DNA from: Roseomonas sp. HF4
Lineage (GTDB): Bacteria; Pseudomonadota; Alphaproteobacteria; Acetobacterales; Acetobacteraceae
Reading direction: 5' to 3'
DNA: 64,000 nt
Assembly: GCF_005222755.1 (NCBI RefSeq)
Contig: NZ_STGD01000017.1
Coordinates: forward strand, 41,872 to 105,871
The notes under the pieces were generated by a model. That model saw only the letters and a program-made list of their open reading frames with translations, was not told where the DNA came from and ran no database searches. A program made the position numbers and the translations under genes. Positions 42,560 through 51,903 of this stretch are shown here, one piece after another (position 1 is the first letter of the stretch; each line of letters begins with the position of its first letter).

Positions 42560-43413
42560 GTGCGCGACGCCAGGACGACGGAGCCCACGATCAGGCCGCC
42601 GCCCACCGCCATGTCCCAGCCGATCGGCTCGCCGAGCCAGAGCGTGCTGACCAGGACGCCGAAGGCCGGCACCAGCAGGAAGGCGACCGAGGCGACCGCC
42701 CCCGGCAGGCGGCGCCCGACCTCGATGACGCACCAGGTGCCGATCGGCGCCACCACCAGCCCGATATAGAGCATGTAGGGCCAGGACGGCCCGAAGATGC
42801 CGCCCTGCGGCTCCAGCACCAGGGCGACGGGGAGGATGATCAGCGTGGCGATGCCGAAGCACCAGGGCAGCAGTTCGAAGACCGGCGTCGGCGGCGGGTA
42901 GCGCCGCGTGGTGACGATGGCCAGCGTCCAGAACAGCGCGGCGGCGACCAGCATGAGATGGCCCACGAACTCGCCGCGGTCCGACCAGTCCACCGCCCAG
43001 GGGCCGGCCAGCGCCGCCACACCTGCGAGGCCGAGCCCCGCCGCCACCCAGCGATGCGCCGGCACCTTCTCCCCCAGCACCAGGACGGATAGCGGGATCA
43101 GCCAATAGGTCACGACCGCCGAGATGATGGCCGTGCGCCCCGCATGGACCATCGCGACCGCCGCATGGGCCAGGATGAAGAAGGCGCCGAGTTGCAGGAT
43201 GCCGAGCGCCAGCACCGAGGGGAGGTCGTCCCGCTTCGGCAGCCGGAGCCGACCGAGGGCAGCCAGCAGAAGCGCCGTCGCCAGCACCGCGAGCCCGGCC
43301 CGCCCGGTCGCGAACCACATGGGCGTCGCATGCGCGAGCGCGGCCTTGGTCACGGGCCAGGCGCCGCCGAACAGCAGGATCGCCACGATCAGGAGATGGA
43401 AGGCCGAACGCAT
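42556..43413 (-). CDS. EamA/DMT-family transporter
   Basis: 285 residues with ten membrane helices in two EamA halves (LLFGGAWPVTKAALAHATPMWF at the start; GLVVAPIGTWCVIEVGRRLPGAVASVAFLLVPAFGVLVS in the second half). RhaT/YdcZ-like metabolite exporter, substrate unknown. The 110 bases upstream are AT-richer than their surroundings (43475-43505) and are the probable promoter region for this pair. Confidence 0.92.
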   Translation of the reverse strand: MRSAFHLLIVAILLFGGAWPVTKAALAHATPMWFATGRAGLAVLATALLLAALGRLRLPKRDDLPSVLALGILQLGAFFILAHAAVAMVHAGRTAIISAVVTYWLIPLSVLVLGEKVPAHRWVAAGLGLAGVAALAGPWAVDWSDRGEFVGHLMLVAAALFWTLAIVTTRRYPPPTPVFELLPWCFGIATLIILPVALVLEPQGGIFGPSWPYMLYIGLVVAPIGTWCVIEVGRRLPGAVASVAFLLVPAFGVLVSTLWLGEPIGWDMAVGGGLIVGSVVLASRT

Positions 43414-43523
43414 GGCGGCTCGCGGACGGGTCCCGGCTGGCGGTCGAATTCGCGTGTCAGCCCCTGCCGACGCATCATTTTGAGCGCAATCGAAGAATTC
43501 TGGAAGCCGTTACCGTCGCAAAA

Positions 43524-44861
43524 TCAGCCGCAGCGCGCCGCCATCTCGGCACGGATGCGCTGGGCGTCGCCCATCGGGTCCACCGGCGCATCCGCCGCGG
43601 TCAGGATCGCACCCTCCGCAACGTCGTGCGCCAGGCGGATGCCGTGCGCCAGGCCGATCGGCAGCGCGGCCAGCGCAAGGGACCTTGGCGCCGGGATGCA
43701 CTTGCCCCAGACGCAGGCGCCGCCCTCCCCGTCCAGCACCTCGCCGGCCTTGAGCGGCCGCTTCGCCACGGCCACGACATCGCCGCGCCAGGCCTCGGCG
43801 CAGCCCGTCGCCTCCCCGCGCAGCGCGGCCGAGGCGACCGAGACGCCGAGTTCGAGCCCGATGAAGTGATAGGGCCGCCAGAGCGCCGCGTAGCGGCCCG
43901 AAGGGTCGGTCGCGACGCCGTATTCGCCGAAGCAGCGCCGCGCGTAGTCGCTCTCGCCCTCGAACACCGCATAGACGCCCCATCGGAGGTTGTCGGGGAT
44001 CGTGCTGCCGTCCCGCCGGACGGAGGAGACCACCTCCACCATCCCCTTGCGCGGTAGCACGCCGCCTTCGTTGCGCGGACGGAGCAGGGCGGGCAGTTCG
44101 GTGGTGCCGGCGGGCGGGAACAGCAGCCCGTCCTCGGGCACCGCGAGGCCCGTTGCATTGGCGATCGCCGCCATCTCGATGCCGGACTTCGTGCCGTCGA
44201 GGAAGGAGTTGAACATCTGCGGGTTCATCCCGCCGTCGCGCGCCTGCGCCTCGGTCAGGCCGTAGTGCCCCCAGACCGTGGCGGGCGTGCTGGCGTGGAA
44301 TTCGGGCAGGTATTTCGTGCCCTTGCCGGCGGCGACGACCGTGAAGCCCGCGGTGCGGAGCGTGTCCACCATCTCGCAGACCAGGGCCGGCTGGTCGCCA
44401 TAGGCCATCGAGTAGACGACGCCGGCCGCGGCCGCTTCCCGCGCCAGCAGCGGGCCGGCGAGCACGTCGGCCTCGACGTTCACCATGATCACGTGCTTGC
44501 CGTGGGCGATGGCGGCGCGGGCGTGGCGCAGCCCCGCTTCCGGGTGGCCGGTGCATTCCACCACGACCTCGATGCGCGGATCGGCGATGAGCGCCATCGC
44601 GTCGTCGGTCAGGTGGGTGGTGCCGTCCTGCATCGCGGCATCGAGGCCGCCGGCGTCGAAGGACCCGGCGGGCCAGTGCACGCGCGCCAGGGCGACGCGG
44701 GCGCGCGGCACCGACAGGTCCGCGATGCCCGCCACGTGCAACCCGGGCGTGATGCGCGCCTGGTGGAGGAACATCGACCCGAACTTGCCGGCGCCGATCT
44801 GCGCGACGCGGATGGGACGGCCCTCGGCGGCGCGCGCGGCGAGCTTGCGGGAGAGGTTCAC
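43524..44861 (-). CDS. Homoserine-dehydrogenase-like oxidoreductase with C-terminal SAF domain
   Basis: 445 residues from GTG at 44859-44861; no ATG fits before the Rossmann motif IGAGKFGSMFLHQA. VVVECTGHPEAGLRHARAAIAHGKHVIMVNVEADVLAG resembles homoserine dehydrogenase-type folds, and YGDQPALVCEMVD is typical of this subgroup. The last 110 residues form a SAF-type domain (DVVAVAKRPLKAGEVLDGEGG). Such proteins appear in sugar-acid catabolic clusters; the substrate is unknown. No strong ribosome site precedes the GTG, so the start is uncertain by some tens of bases. Confidence 0.83.
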   Translation of the reverse strand: MNLSRKLAARAAEGRPIRVAQIGAGKFGSMFLHQARITPGLHVAGIADLSVPRARVALARVHWPAGSFDAGGLDAAMQDGTTHLTDDAMALIADPRIEVVVECTGHPEAGLRHARAAIAHGKHVIMVNVEADVLAGPLLAREAAAAGVVYSMAYGDQPALVCEMVDTLRTAGFTVVAAGKGTKYLPEFHASTPATVWGHYGLTEAQARDGGMNPQMFNSFLDGTKSGIEMAAIANATGLAVPEDGLLFPPAGTTELPALLRPRNEGGVLPRKGMVEVVSSVRRDGSTIPDNLRWGVYAVFEGESDYARRCFGEYGVATDPSGRYAALWRPYHFIGLELGVSVASAALRGEATGCAEAWRGDVVAVAKRPLKAGEVLDGEGGACVWGKCIPAPRSLALAALPIGLAHGIRLAHDVAEGAILTAADAPVDPMGDAQRIRAEMAARCG

Positions 44862-44880
44862 GATGCGTCGGTCCGTCGTG

Positions 44881-45066
44881 TCAGGAAGGGGAACGCCAGG
44901 GCCTGGCGCGGTGCCCGGGCAGCGACCCGCGTCGCAGCAGCAGCAGCGCCGCCGCCGACAGCGCGAGCACGGCGCCGCCGGCGGCGAAGGCCCGCCCGCC
45001 GCCGCGCGGCAGCCGCGCGACGAGCACGGCAAACAGCACGGCGAGGAGGAGGAGGGCTGTGAACAT
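44881..45066 (-). CDS. Small two-helix membrane protein, unknown
   Basis: 61 residues from ATG 45064-45066: FTALLLLAVLFAVLVARLP and AFAAGGAVLALSAAALLLLR are two hydrophobic helices separated by a Gly/Arg turn, then a basic tail. An in-frame TTG at 45094-45096 overlaps the upstream SDR stop (TTGA) and could be the real start by coupling. No family recognised. Confidence 0.45.
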   Translation of the reverse strand: MFTALLLLAVLFAVLVARLPRGGGRAFAAGGAVLALSAAALLLLRRGSLPGHRARPWRSPS

Positions 45067-45092
45067 GGGCCAGGACGTCGCGCGGGCGCGCG

Positions 45093-45833
45093 TCAATCCA
45101 TGTAGATCCCGCCATTGATGTGGATGGTCTCGCCGGTCACGAAGGCAGCCGCGTCGGAGGCGAGGAAGGCGACGACCGAGGCGACCTCCTCCGGCGTGCC
45201 GAAGCGCTTCATCGGCGTCGCGGCGATCAGCGCGGCGCCGTTCCGCGCCATGATCGCCTCGGTCATCGGCGTCGCGATGATGCCCGGGGAGACGCAGTTG
45301 GCGCGGATGCCGCGCGGCGCCAGCTCATGCACGAGGGACCGCGTGAAGCCGAGCACCGCCGCCTTGCAGGCCGCGTAGTGCGCGTGGCGGACCGAGCCCC
45401 GGTGCCCGGCCATGGAGGCGATGTTCACGATCGCGCCACCGCTGCGGATCACCGGCATCGCCGCGCGGCAGGCGAAGAAGACGCCGTCCAGGTTGACGGC
45501 AAGCGTGCGCCGCCAGTCCTCGTCGGACATGGCGGGCACCTCCTGCTCGACATAGAGGCCGGCGCCGGTCACCAGGATGTCGATGCCGCCGAATTCGCGG
45601 CCGGCCATGGCGACGGCCTCGTCCACCTCCTCCCGCCGCGCGACGTCCGCGCGCGCGGTCAGGATGCGGGCCTCACCCTCCGGCAGGGTGGCGGCGAAGG
45701 CGTCGAGCCCGTCGCGGTCGAGGTCGGTCAGCACGAGATGCGCGCCGAGCCGCCGGAACAGCGTCGCGGTCGCGCGCGGGATGCCGCCATTGGCGCCGGT
45801 CAGCAGCGCGACCTTGCCCGCGAGGTCGATCAT
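45093..45833 (-). CDS. SDR-family oxidoreductase
   Basis: 246 residues. TGANGGIPRATATLF has Pro where Gly is usual at the third glycine position of the cofactor loop, otherwise canonical: TGAGLYVEQ, NIASMAGHRGSVRHAHYAACK (Ser and YxxxK intact) and NCVSPGIIATPMTEA, end VTGETIHINGG. Likely a 3-hydroxyacyl or sugar-type dehydrogenase. It lies 7 bases after the quinone-oxidoreductase-like gene on the same strand. Confidence 0.92.
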   Translation of the reverse strand: MIDLAGKVALLTGANGGIPRATATLFRRLGAHLVLTDLDRDGLDAFAATLPEGEARILTARADVARREEVDEAVAMAGREFGGIDILVTGAGLYVEQEVPAMSDEDWRRTLAVNLDGVFFACRAAMPVIRSGGAIVNIASMAGHRGSVRHAHYAACKAAVLGFTRSLVHELAPRGIRANCVSPGIIATPMTEAIMARNGAALIAATPMKRFGTPEEVASVVAFLASDAAAFVTGETIHINGGIYMD

Positions 45834-45840
45834 CGGCGCC

Positions 45841-46848
45841 CTACTCCGCCACGGTCAGCATGATCTTGCCGATATGCGTGCTGCTTTCCATCAGGCGATG
45901 CGCATCGGAGGCCTCAGCGAGCGGGAAGGTGCGGAAGATCTCGGGGCCGCAGCGCCCCTCGGCCAGCATCGGCCAGACCTTGGCTTCCAGCGCGGCGGCG
46001 AGCTCGCCCTTCTGCGCCGTGGTGCGCGGGCGCATGGTGCTGCCCGTCACGGTCAGGCGGCGCAGCATGATCGGGCGGAGGTCGACCGCATCGGCCTCGT
46101 GTCCACCCAGGAAGGCGATGATGACAAGCCGCCCGTCCCAGGCCATGCAGCGCAGGTTCCGCTGGAAATAGGCTGCGCCCACCATGTCGAGCAGGACATC
46201 GACGCCGCGCCCCTCTGTCAGGCGCTTCACCTCCTCCACGAAGTCCTGCGCCTTGTAGTCGATGGCGGCATCCGCGCCGAACCCGGTGCAGGCGACGGTC
46301 TTCTCGGGGCTGCCGGCGGTGGCGAAGACGCGCGCGCCGAAGGCCTTGGCGAGCTTGATGGCGGTGACGCCGATGCCAGAGGTGCCGCCATGGACCAGCA
46401 CCGTCTCCCCCGGCTGCAGTCGGCCGTGGCCGAACATGTTCGCCCAGACGGTGAAGTAGGTCTCGGGCAGGGCGGCGGCGCGGGTCGCGTCGTAGCCTTC
46501 GGGCCAGGGCAGCGTCTGCGCCTCCGGCGCCGCGCAGTATTCGGCGTAGGCGCCGCCGTTGGTCAGCGCGCAGACGCGGTCCCCCACGCGGTAGCGCGTG
46601 ACCGCGCTGCCGGTGGCGACCACCTCGCCCGCGCATTCCAGGCCGATGATGGGGCTAGCGCCCGGCGGCGGCGGGTAGGAACCACTCCGCTGCTGCACGT
46701 CCGGCCGGTTCACGCCGGCGACCATGACGCGGATCAGCACCTCGTCCGGCCTGGGTTCCGGCAGGGGGCCGCGCGCAGGCACCAGCACCTCGGCCCCGCC
46801 GCCGGTGCCGTGCGCGATGTAGGTCATCTCCTGCGGCAGGCTGGCCAT
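45841..46848 (-). CDS. Quinone oxidoreductase/PIG3-like zinc-independent MDR
   Basis: 335 residues. GVNRPDVQQRSGSYPPPPGASPIIGLECAGEV is the PIG3/QOR N-terminal signature; the NADPH-binding loop is VHGGTSGIGVTAIKLAKAFGARV. No structural-zinc cysteine cluster is visible. It probably reduces quinones or enones with NADPH. AAGGGAGA lies about 7 bases before the ATG. It diverges from the ABC receptor gene by 124 bases. Confidence 0.92.
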   Translation of the reverse strand: MASLPQEMTYIAHGTGGGAEVLVPARGPLPEPRPDEVLIRVMVAGVNRPDVQQRSGSYPPPPGASPIIGLECAGEVVATGSAVTRYRVGDRVCALTNGGAYAEYCAAPEAQTLPWPEGYDATRAAALPETYFTVWANMFGHGRLQPGETVLVHGGTSGIGVTAIKLAKAFGARVFATAGSPEKTVACTGFGADAAIDYKAQDFVEEVKRLTEGRGVDVLLDMVGAAYFQRNLRCMAWDGRLVIIAFLGGHEADAVDLRPIMLRRLTVTGSTMRPRTTAQKGELAAALEAKVWPMLAEGRCGPEIFRTFPLAEASDAHRLMESSTHIGKIMLTVAE

Positions 46849-46972
46849 GCTGCGTCTCCCTTGTGTGCGGCGGGACCATCCCCCCCGTGCCGCGCGCGCG
46901 TCAAGGCGCGAGGCGACCTTGCCAGGGCGGCGCCGGGCATCGAACATCGCGCCGCGCCACCGGAGGACCGCC

Positions 46973-48193
46973 ATGCCCGCCTTTCGCCGCCGCTCGCTCG
47001 TTGCGGGGGTGTTCGCCGCCGCGGCGGCAGGGCAGGCGGCCGCGCAGCCGGCGGAGCTGCGCGTCGGTGCGCTCTATCCGGCCTCGGGGCCGTTTGCGCT
47101 CCCGGGGGACGAGAGTTTCCGCGGCCTCGAGCTCGCGACCGAGGAACGCAACGCCGCCGGCGGCGTGGCCGGCCGCCAGGTGCGGCTGCTGCGCGGCGAT
47201 GCGTCCGACGCCGCCCAGGCGATCGCCGAGGCGCGCCGCCTGATGGGCGCGGAGCGCGCCGTCGCCCTGTTCGGCACCCATGCCTCCCAGCTGTCCTTTG
47301 CCGCAACCCAGGCCGCCGAGGTGCAGGGCATCCCCTATCTCGAACTCGGCGCCATGGCAGACAGCATCACCGAGCGCGGCTTCCGCAACCTCTGGCGCGC
47401 CTGCCCACGCGCCTCGGAGGTCGCGTCGGTCGGCATCGGCGCGGTGGCCGACGCGCTGGCCCCTGCCTGGGGCGTCGAGCCGCGCACGCTGCGACTCGCG
47501 ATCCTGCACGAGGATGCGCTGGACGGGCAGGCCGTGGCCGACGTCCAGGAGGCGGAGATCAGGTCGCGTGGCCTGCAACTCGCGACGCGCATCGGCTATG
47601 CCGCGCGGTCCGCCGATTTCGGGCCCGTGGTCCAGCGGCTGCGCGCGGCGCAGGCCGATGTCCTGCTGCATGCCGGCGTCCAGAACGACATCCTGCTGCT
47701 GTTCCGCGGCATGGAGGAAGCGGGCTGGCGGCCGCGCATGGTGATGGGCGCCGGCGCCGGCTACACCTACGCCGACACGGCGCGCGCCGTGGGGCCCGGC
47801 TTCGAGGGCACGCTCAACGTCGATGTCGCGCCGGTCGCCGTGGCGGAGGCGGCAGCCCCGGGCGCCGCCGCCTTCGTCGAGGCATATGGCCGGCGCTACG
47901 GGGCGGAACCGCGCTCGGGGCATTCGCTGTCGAACTACGCGGGCGCGCGCATCTGCCTCGATGCGCTGCACCGCGCCGGCGGCGCGGAGCGCGACCGGCT
48001 GCGCGCGGCGATGCTCGCCACCGACATCCCCGAGGGCGCGACGGCGGCGGGCTGGGGCGCCCGCTTCGACGACACCGGACAGAATCAGCGCGCGCGGCCG
48101 ATGGTCTCCCAATGGCAGGACGGGCGGCTCGTGACCGTGCGGCCGGAGGCTGCGGCGGTTGCGGCCATGCGGCCGCGCCTCGGCGCGGCTTGA
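46973..48193 (+). CDS. Leucine/branched-chain-type ABC periplasmic receptor, orphan
   Basis: 406 residues. Signal peptide FRRRSLVAGVFAAAAAGQAAAQ; mature ELRVGALYPASGPFALPGDESFRGLELATEERNAAGGVAGRQVRLL matches LivJ-like receptors. GGAGGA precedes the ATG. No livHMGF genes are in the window. It is the first gene of an operon with an SDR, a TPP-dependent dehydrogenase and an AroE-like enzyme, suggesting the bound ligand is metabolised by them. Confidence 0.9.
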   Translation: MPAFRRRSLVAGVFAAAAAGQAAAQPAELRVGALYPASGPFALPGDESFRGLELATEERNAAGGVAGRQVRLLRGDASDAAQAIAEARRLMGAERAVALFGTHASQLSFAATQAAEVQGIPYLELGAMADSITERGFRNLWRACPRASEVASVGIGAVADALAPAWGVEPRTLRLAILHEDALDGQAVADVQEAEIRSRGLQLATRIGYAARSADFGPVVQRLRAAQADVLLHAGVQNDILLLFRGMEEAGWRPRMVMGAGAGYTYADTARAVGPGFEGTLNVDVAPVAVAEAAAPGAAAFVEAYGRRYGAEPRSGHSLSNYAGARICLDALHRAGGAERDRLRAAMLATDIPEGATAAGWGARFDDTGQNQRARPMVSQWQDGRLVTVRPEAAAVAAMRPRLGAA

Positions 48194-48206
48194 AGGAGAT
48201 GCCGCC

Positions 48207-48959
48207 ATGACGACGCTTTCTCCCCTCCCCGCCCCCGGCGGGCGCGTGCTGGTCACGGGCGGCGCGCGCGGCATCGGGCGCGCCGTCGCCGATGCCTTCG
48301 CGGCGCAGGGTGCGCGGGTCTGCATCCTCGACCGCGACGCGGTGCCGGAGGCGCCGGCCGGCTGGCTCTGCATCGCCGGCAACGTCGCCAACCCGGCGGC
48401 GGTGGAGGCCGCCTTCGCGGCCATGGACGCGGCCTGGGGCGGCGTCGACGTCGCCATCGCCAATGCCGGCCTCGCGATGAACACGCCGACGCTCGACCTG
48501 TCGGCGCAGGACTGGCAGCGCGCGCTCGACGTCAACCTGACCGGCGCCTTCCTGACGGCCCAGGCCGCGGCGCGACGCATGGTGCGCGACGGGGCGGGGC
48601 TCATCCTGTTCACCTCCTCGCTCTATGGCTCGATCGGCGGGGCAGAACGCGCGGCCTATTGCGCGACCAAGGCGGCGGTCGCGAACCTGGCGCGCGCGCT
48701 CGCCTGCGAATGGGGACCGGCGGGCGTGCGGGTGAACGCGCTGGCGCCAGGCTATACGGAAACCGACCTGGTCGCGGGGCTGGTCGCGGCGGGCCGGCTG
48801 GACCCCAAGCGACTGGCGGCGCGCGCGCCGCTCGGCCGCCTGGTGCAGCCGGAGGAAGTGGCGGCGCTGGCCTGTTTCCTTGCCTCCCCCGCCGCCGCGG
48901 CGATCACCGGTGCGGTGTTGCCGGTCGATGCCGGCTGGGCGGCGAACGGAGCGCCCTGA
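48207..48959 (+). CDS. SDR-family oxidoreductase
   Basis: 250 residues. TGGARGIGRAVADAF, ANAGLAM, FTSSLYGSIGGAERAAYCATK (Ser and YxxxK intact), NALAPGYTETDLV. Starts after GAAGGAG in the 13 bases behind the ABC receptor; its stop is 2 bases from the E1 start. Substrate unknown; in context, oxidation of an imported alcohol to an oxo acid is plausible. Confidence 0.92.
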   Translation: MTTLSPLPAPGGRVLVTGGARGIGRAVADAFAAQGARVCILDRDAVPEAPAGWLCIAGNVANPAAVEAAFAAMDAAWGGVDVAIANAGLAMNTPTLDLSAQDWQRALDVNLTGAFLTAQAAARRMVRDGAGLILFTSSLYGSIGGAERAAYCATKAAVANLARALACEWGPAGVRVNALAPGYTETDLVAGLVAAGRLDPKRLAARAPLGRLVQPEEVAALACFLASPAAAAITGAVLPVDAGWAANGAP

Positions 48960-48961
48960 CC

Positions 48962-51094
48962 ATGCCGGAGACGACGCCGATCCGTCCTGCCGCGCCCTGC
49001 CTCCGCCTCACGGCCACGCCGGAGGACTGGGCGGCGCTGCCGCCCGAGGAGGCACGCGCCCTCTGGTGGTCCATGCAGGCCATCCGGTCCTTCGAGGAGG
49101 CGGTGCTGCGCCTTGCCGGAGAGGGTCTGGTGCATGGGCCGGCGCATTCTTCGATCGGGCAGGAAGGCGGGGCAGCGGGGGCGGTCTTCGCGCTGAAGGA
49201 CGGCGACCAGATCAACGGCAGCCATCGCGGACACCACCAGTTCCTGGCCAAGGCGCTGCGGCATGTCGGCGCAGCGGATGCGGTGACACCGGCGGCGCAT
49301 GGCGTGCTGCGCCGGGCGCTGGCGGAGATCATGGGCCTCGCGCCCGGATTCTCCGGCGGGCGCGGCGGGTCGATGCACCTGCGCTGGGCCGAGGCCGGCG
49401 CGCTCGGCACCAATGCCATCGTCGGCGGCGGCGTGCCGCTGGCGGCCGGCGCGGCCGCGGCGATGAAATTCGCCGGCACCGACAATGTCTGCGTGACCTT
49501 CCTGGGCGACGGCGCGACCAATATCGGCGCGGCCCTCGAGACGATGAACCTGGCCGCCGCATGGTCGTTGCCGCTGGTCTTCTTCATCGAGAACAACGGC
49601 TATGCGGTCTCGACCACCGTCGCCGAGAGTACGCGCGAGCCGCGGCTCGCCGCGCGCGGCATGGGCTTCGGCATCCCGTCCTGGCAGGTGGACGGGATGG
49701 ACCCGCTGGCGGTCCGGCTCGCGATGCAGGAGGCGGTGGCGTTGTGCCGCGCGGGCAGCGGCCCCGCGCTGGTCGAGGCCGAGTGCTACCGCTTCTTCCA
49801 CCAGAACGGCCCGCTTCCGGGCTCCGCCTTCGGCTACCGGACGAAGGAGGAGGAGGCCGCCTGGCGCGCGCGCGACCCGGTCGCAGTGCTGGAGAAGCGA
49901 CTGCCGGCGGGCGAGGCGACGCGGATGCGCGCGGAGATCGAGGCGGCGATGGCCGCGATCGTGGACGAGTTCACCGAGGCGGCCGGCAATGCGCGACGCA
50001 TCTGCCCGTCGCTCTGGCCCGACCCCGCGTCGAAGGACACGCATATCCGCAGCGACCTGTCCGAGTTGCGTGGTGCGCGCACGGCGCTGCGCGGCGGCAC
50101 GGCCAGCCACAAGTTCATCGACTGCGTGGCCGAGGTGATGCACCGCCGCATGGCGGAGGACCCGCGCATCATCGTCATGGGCGAGGACATCCATCGCCTG
50201 CGCGGCGGGACCAACGGCGCGACGCGCGGGCTGGCCGAGGCCTTCCCCGGCCGTATCCTCGGCACGCCGATCAGCGAGGCCGCCTTCATGGGGCTGGCCG
50301 GCGGCATGGCGATGGACGGGCGGTTCCGCCCGGTGGTCGAGTTCATGTACCCGGATTTCCTCTGGGTCGCAGCCGACCAGGTGTTCAACCAGGCGGCCAA
50401 GGCGCGGCACATGTTCGGCGGCAGCGCGCGCGCGCCGCTGGTGCTGCGTACCAAGGTCGCGATCGGCACGGGCTACGGCAGCCAGCATTCCATGGATCCG
50501 GCCGGCATCTTCGCGACCGCGCCGGGCTGGCGGATCGTCGCGCCGTCCACGCCGCTCGACTACGTGGGCCTCATGAACGCGGCGCTGGCCTGCGACGACC
50601 CCGTGCTCGTGCTGGAACACGTGGCGCTGTACCAGACCGAGGGCGAGGCGCCGGAGGAGGACTGGGACTTCGTCATCCCGATCGGGTCGGCGAAGGTGGT
50701 GCGGCGGGGTGCGGCGGTGACGATCGCGACCTACCTCAACATGGTGGGGCAGTCCGTGGCGGCGGCGGAGTCCGCGGGCGTGGACGCGGAGGTGATCGAC
50801 CTGCGCACGCTCGACCGCGCATCGCTCGACTGGGCGACGGTCGAGGCGAGCGTCCGGCGCACCGGCGCGCTGATCGTGGTCGAGGAAGGCGCGCAGGGCC
50901 CGTCCTGGGGCGGCTGGTTCGCCGATGCGGCGCAACGGCGCCTGTTCGACTGGCTCGATGCGCCGGTCGCGCGCGTGACGGGCGGCGAGGCGAGCCCGAC
51001 CATCTCCAAGGCGCTGGAGCACGCGGCGCGCGCGACGGCCACGGATGTCGAGGCGGCGCTGGTCGCGATGGAACGCGCGCGGGGGCGGCGGTGA
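48962..51094 (+). CDS. Single-chain TPP-dependent 2-oxoacid dehydrogenase E1 (alpha and beta fused)
   Basis: 710 residues. The alpha half (about 30-370) has GPAHSSIGQEGGAAG, NGSHRGHHQFLAK and the thiamine-diphosphate motif G182-D-G184 ... N211-N212. The beta half (from about 378) has HKFIDCVAEVMHRRM, VMGEDIHRL, TPISEAAFMGLAGGMAMDGRFRPVVEF and QHSMDP. It should decarboxylate a 2-oxoacid (pyruvate, branched-chain or acetoin-like). No E2 lipoyl transferase or E3 is nearby, so it either borrows E2 from elsewhere or works alone with another acceptor. The alpha/beta fusion is known in some bacteria. Confidence 0.9.
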   Translation: MPETTPIRPAAPCLRLTATPEDWAALPPEEARALWWSMQAIRSFEEAVLRLAGEGLVHGPAHSSIGQEGGAAGAVFALKDGDQINGSHRGHHQFLAKALRHVGAADAVTPAAHGVLRRALAEIMGLAPGFSGGRGGSMHLRWAEAGALGTNAIVGGGVPLAAGAAAAMKFAGTDNVCVTFLGDGATNIGAALETMNLAAAWSLPLVFFIENNGYAVSTTVAESTREPRLAARGMGFGIPSWQVDGMDPLAVRLAMQEAVALCRAGSGPALVEAECYRFFHQNGPLPGSAFGYRTKEEEAAWRARDPVAVLEKRLPAGEATRMRAEIEAAMAAIVDEFTEAAGNARRICPSLWPDPASKDTHIRSDLSELRGARTALRGGTASHKFIDCVAEVMHRRMAEDPRIIVMGEDIHRLRGGTNGATRGLAEAFPGRILGTPISEAAFMGLAGGMAMDGRFRPVVEFMYPDFLWVAADQVFNQAAKARHMFGGSARAPLVLRTKVAIGTGYGSQHSMDPAGIFATAPGWRIVAPSTPLDYVGLMNAALACDDPVLVLEHVALYQTEGEAPEEDWDFVIPIGSAKVVRRGAAVTIATYLNMVGQSVAAAESAGVDAEVIDLRTLDRASLDWATVEASVRRTGALIVVEEGAQGPSWGGWFADAAQRRLFDWLDAPVARVTGGEASPTISKALEHAARATATDVEAALVAMERARGRR

Positions 51095-51897
51095 CGCAGA
51101 CCCGCGCGAGCATCTCCGGCCGCACGGCGGTGACCGTCATCCTCGCCCATCCGGTGGCGCATGTGCGCACGCCCCAGGCGATGAACGCCCAGTTCGATGC
51201 GATGGGCTTCGACGGCGTGATGGTGGCGCTGGATGTGGCACCGGAAGACCTCGCGACAGTCGTCGCGGGGCTGCGGCGGATGCGGAACCTCGGCGGCATC
51301 GTCGTGACCGTCCCGCACAAGGAGGCGATCGCCGCGCTCTGCGACGAGTTGACCGACGCCGCGCGCCAGGTCGGCGCCGTCAACGTCATCCGGCGCGAAG
51401 CAGATGGCCGGCTGGTCGGCGGGCAGTTCGACGGGGAAGGCTTCGTGGCCGGCCTCAGCGGCGCCGGGCACGACGTCGCGGGCCGCGCGGTGTTCATGGC
51501 CGGCGCCGGCGGCGCGGCGGCGGGTCTCGCCTTCGCCTTCGCCAGGCACGGCGCGACGCGGCTGACCATCCACAACCGGACCGTGGCGAAGGCGGAGGCG
51601 CTGGCGGCGCGGGTGCGCGCGGCCTATCCGGGCTGCGACACGCGCACCGGCGGGCCGGACCCGTCCGGCCACGAGGTCGTGGTGAACGCGACGTCCCTCG
51701 GCATGCATGACGGGGATGCGCTGCCGCTCGATGTCGAGCGCCTCGCGCCGCCCATGCTGGCGGCGGAGGTCATCATGGCTCCGGAGGTGACGCCCTTCCT
51801 GGCGGAAGCCGCCCGGCGCGGCTGCGCGACCCATGGCGGCAAGCCGATGCTCGTCGCACAGGTCGCGCTGCTCGCCCGCTTCATGGGCGCGGCGTAG
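51091..51897 (+). CDS. Shikimate-dehydrogenase-like (AroE-family) enzyme, atypical substrate site
   Basis: 268 residues from a GTG overlapping the E1 stop (GTGA). The catalytic triad positions are intact: K77 in VTVPHK, N98 in GAVNVI and D114 in GQFDGEGF. The two Ser that hold shikimate's carboxylate (HSxSP in AroE) read H24-V25-R26-T27-P28. The NADP loop is GAGGAAAGLAFAFA. This H-V-R-T/S-P pattern is seen in catabolic AroE-like groups, not the housekeeping AroE. It ends 6 bases from the convergent Bug gene. Confidence 0.87.
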   Translation: MTQTRASISGRTAVTVILAHPVAHVRTPQAMNAQFDAMGFDGVMVALDVAPEDLATVVAGLRRMRNLGGIVVTVPHKEAIAALCDELTDAARQVGAVNVIRREADGRLVGGQFDGEGFVAGLSGAGHDVAGRAVFMAGAGGAAAGLAFAFARHGATRLTIHNRTVAKAEALAARVRAAYPGCDTRTGGPDPSGHEVVVNATSLGMHDGDALPLDVERLAPPMLAAEVIMAPEVTPFLAEAARRGCATHGGKPMLVAQVALLARFMGAA

Positions 51898-51903
51898 CGC
51901 CCG

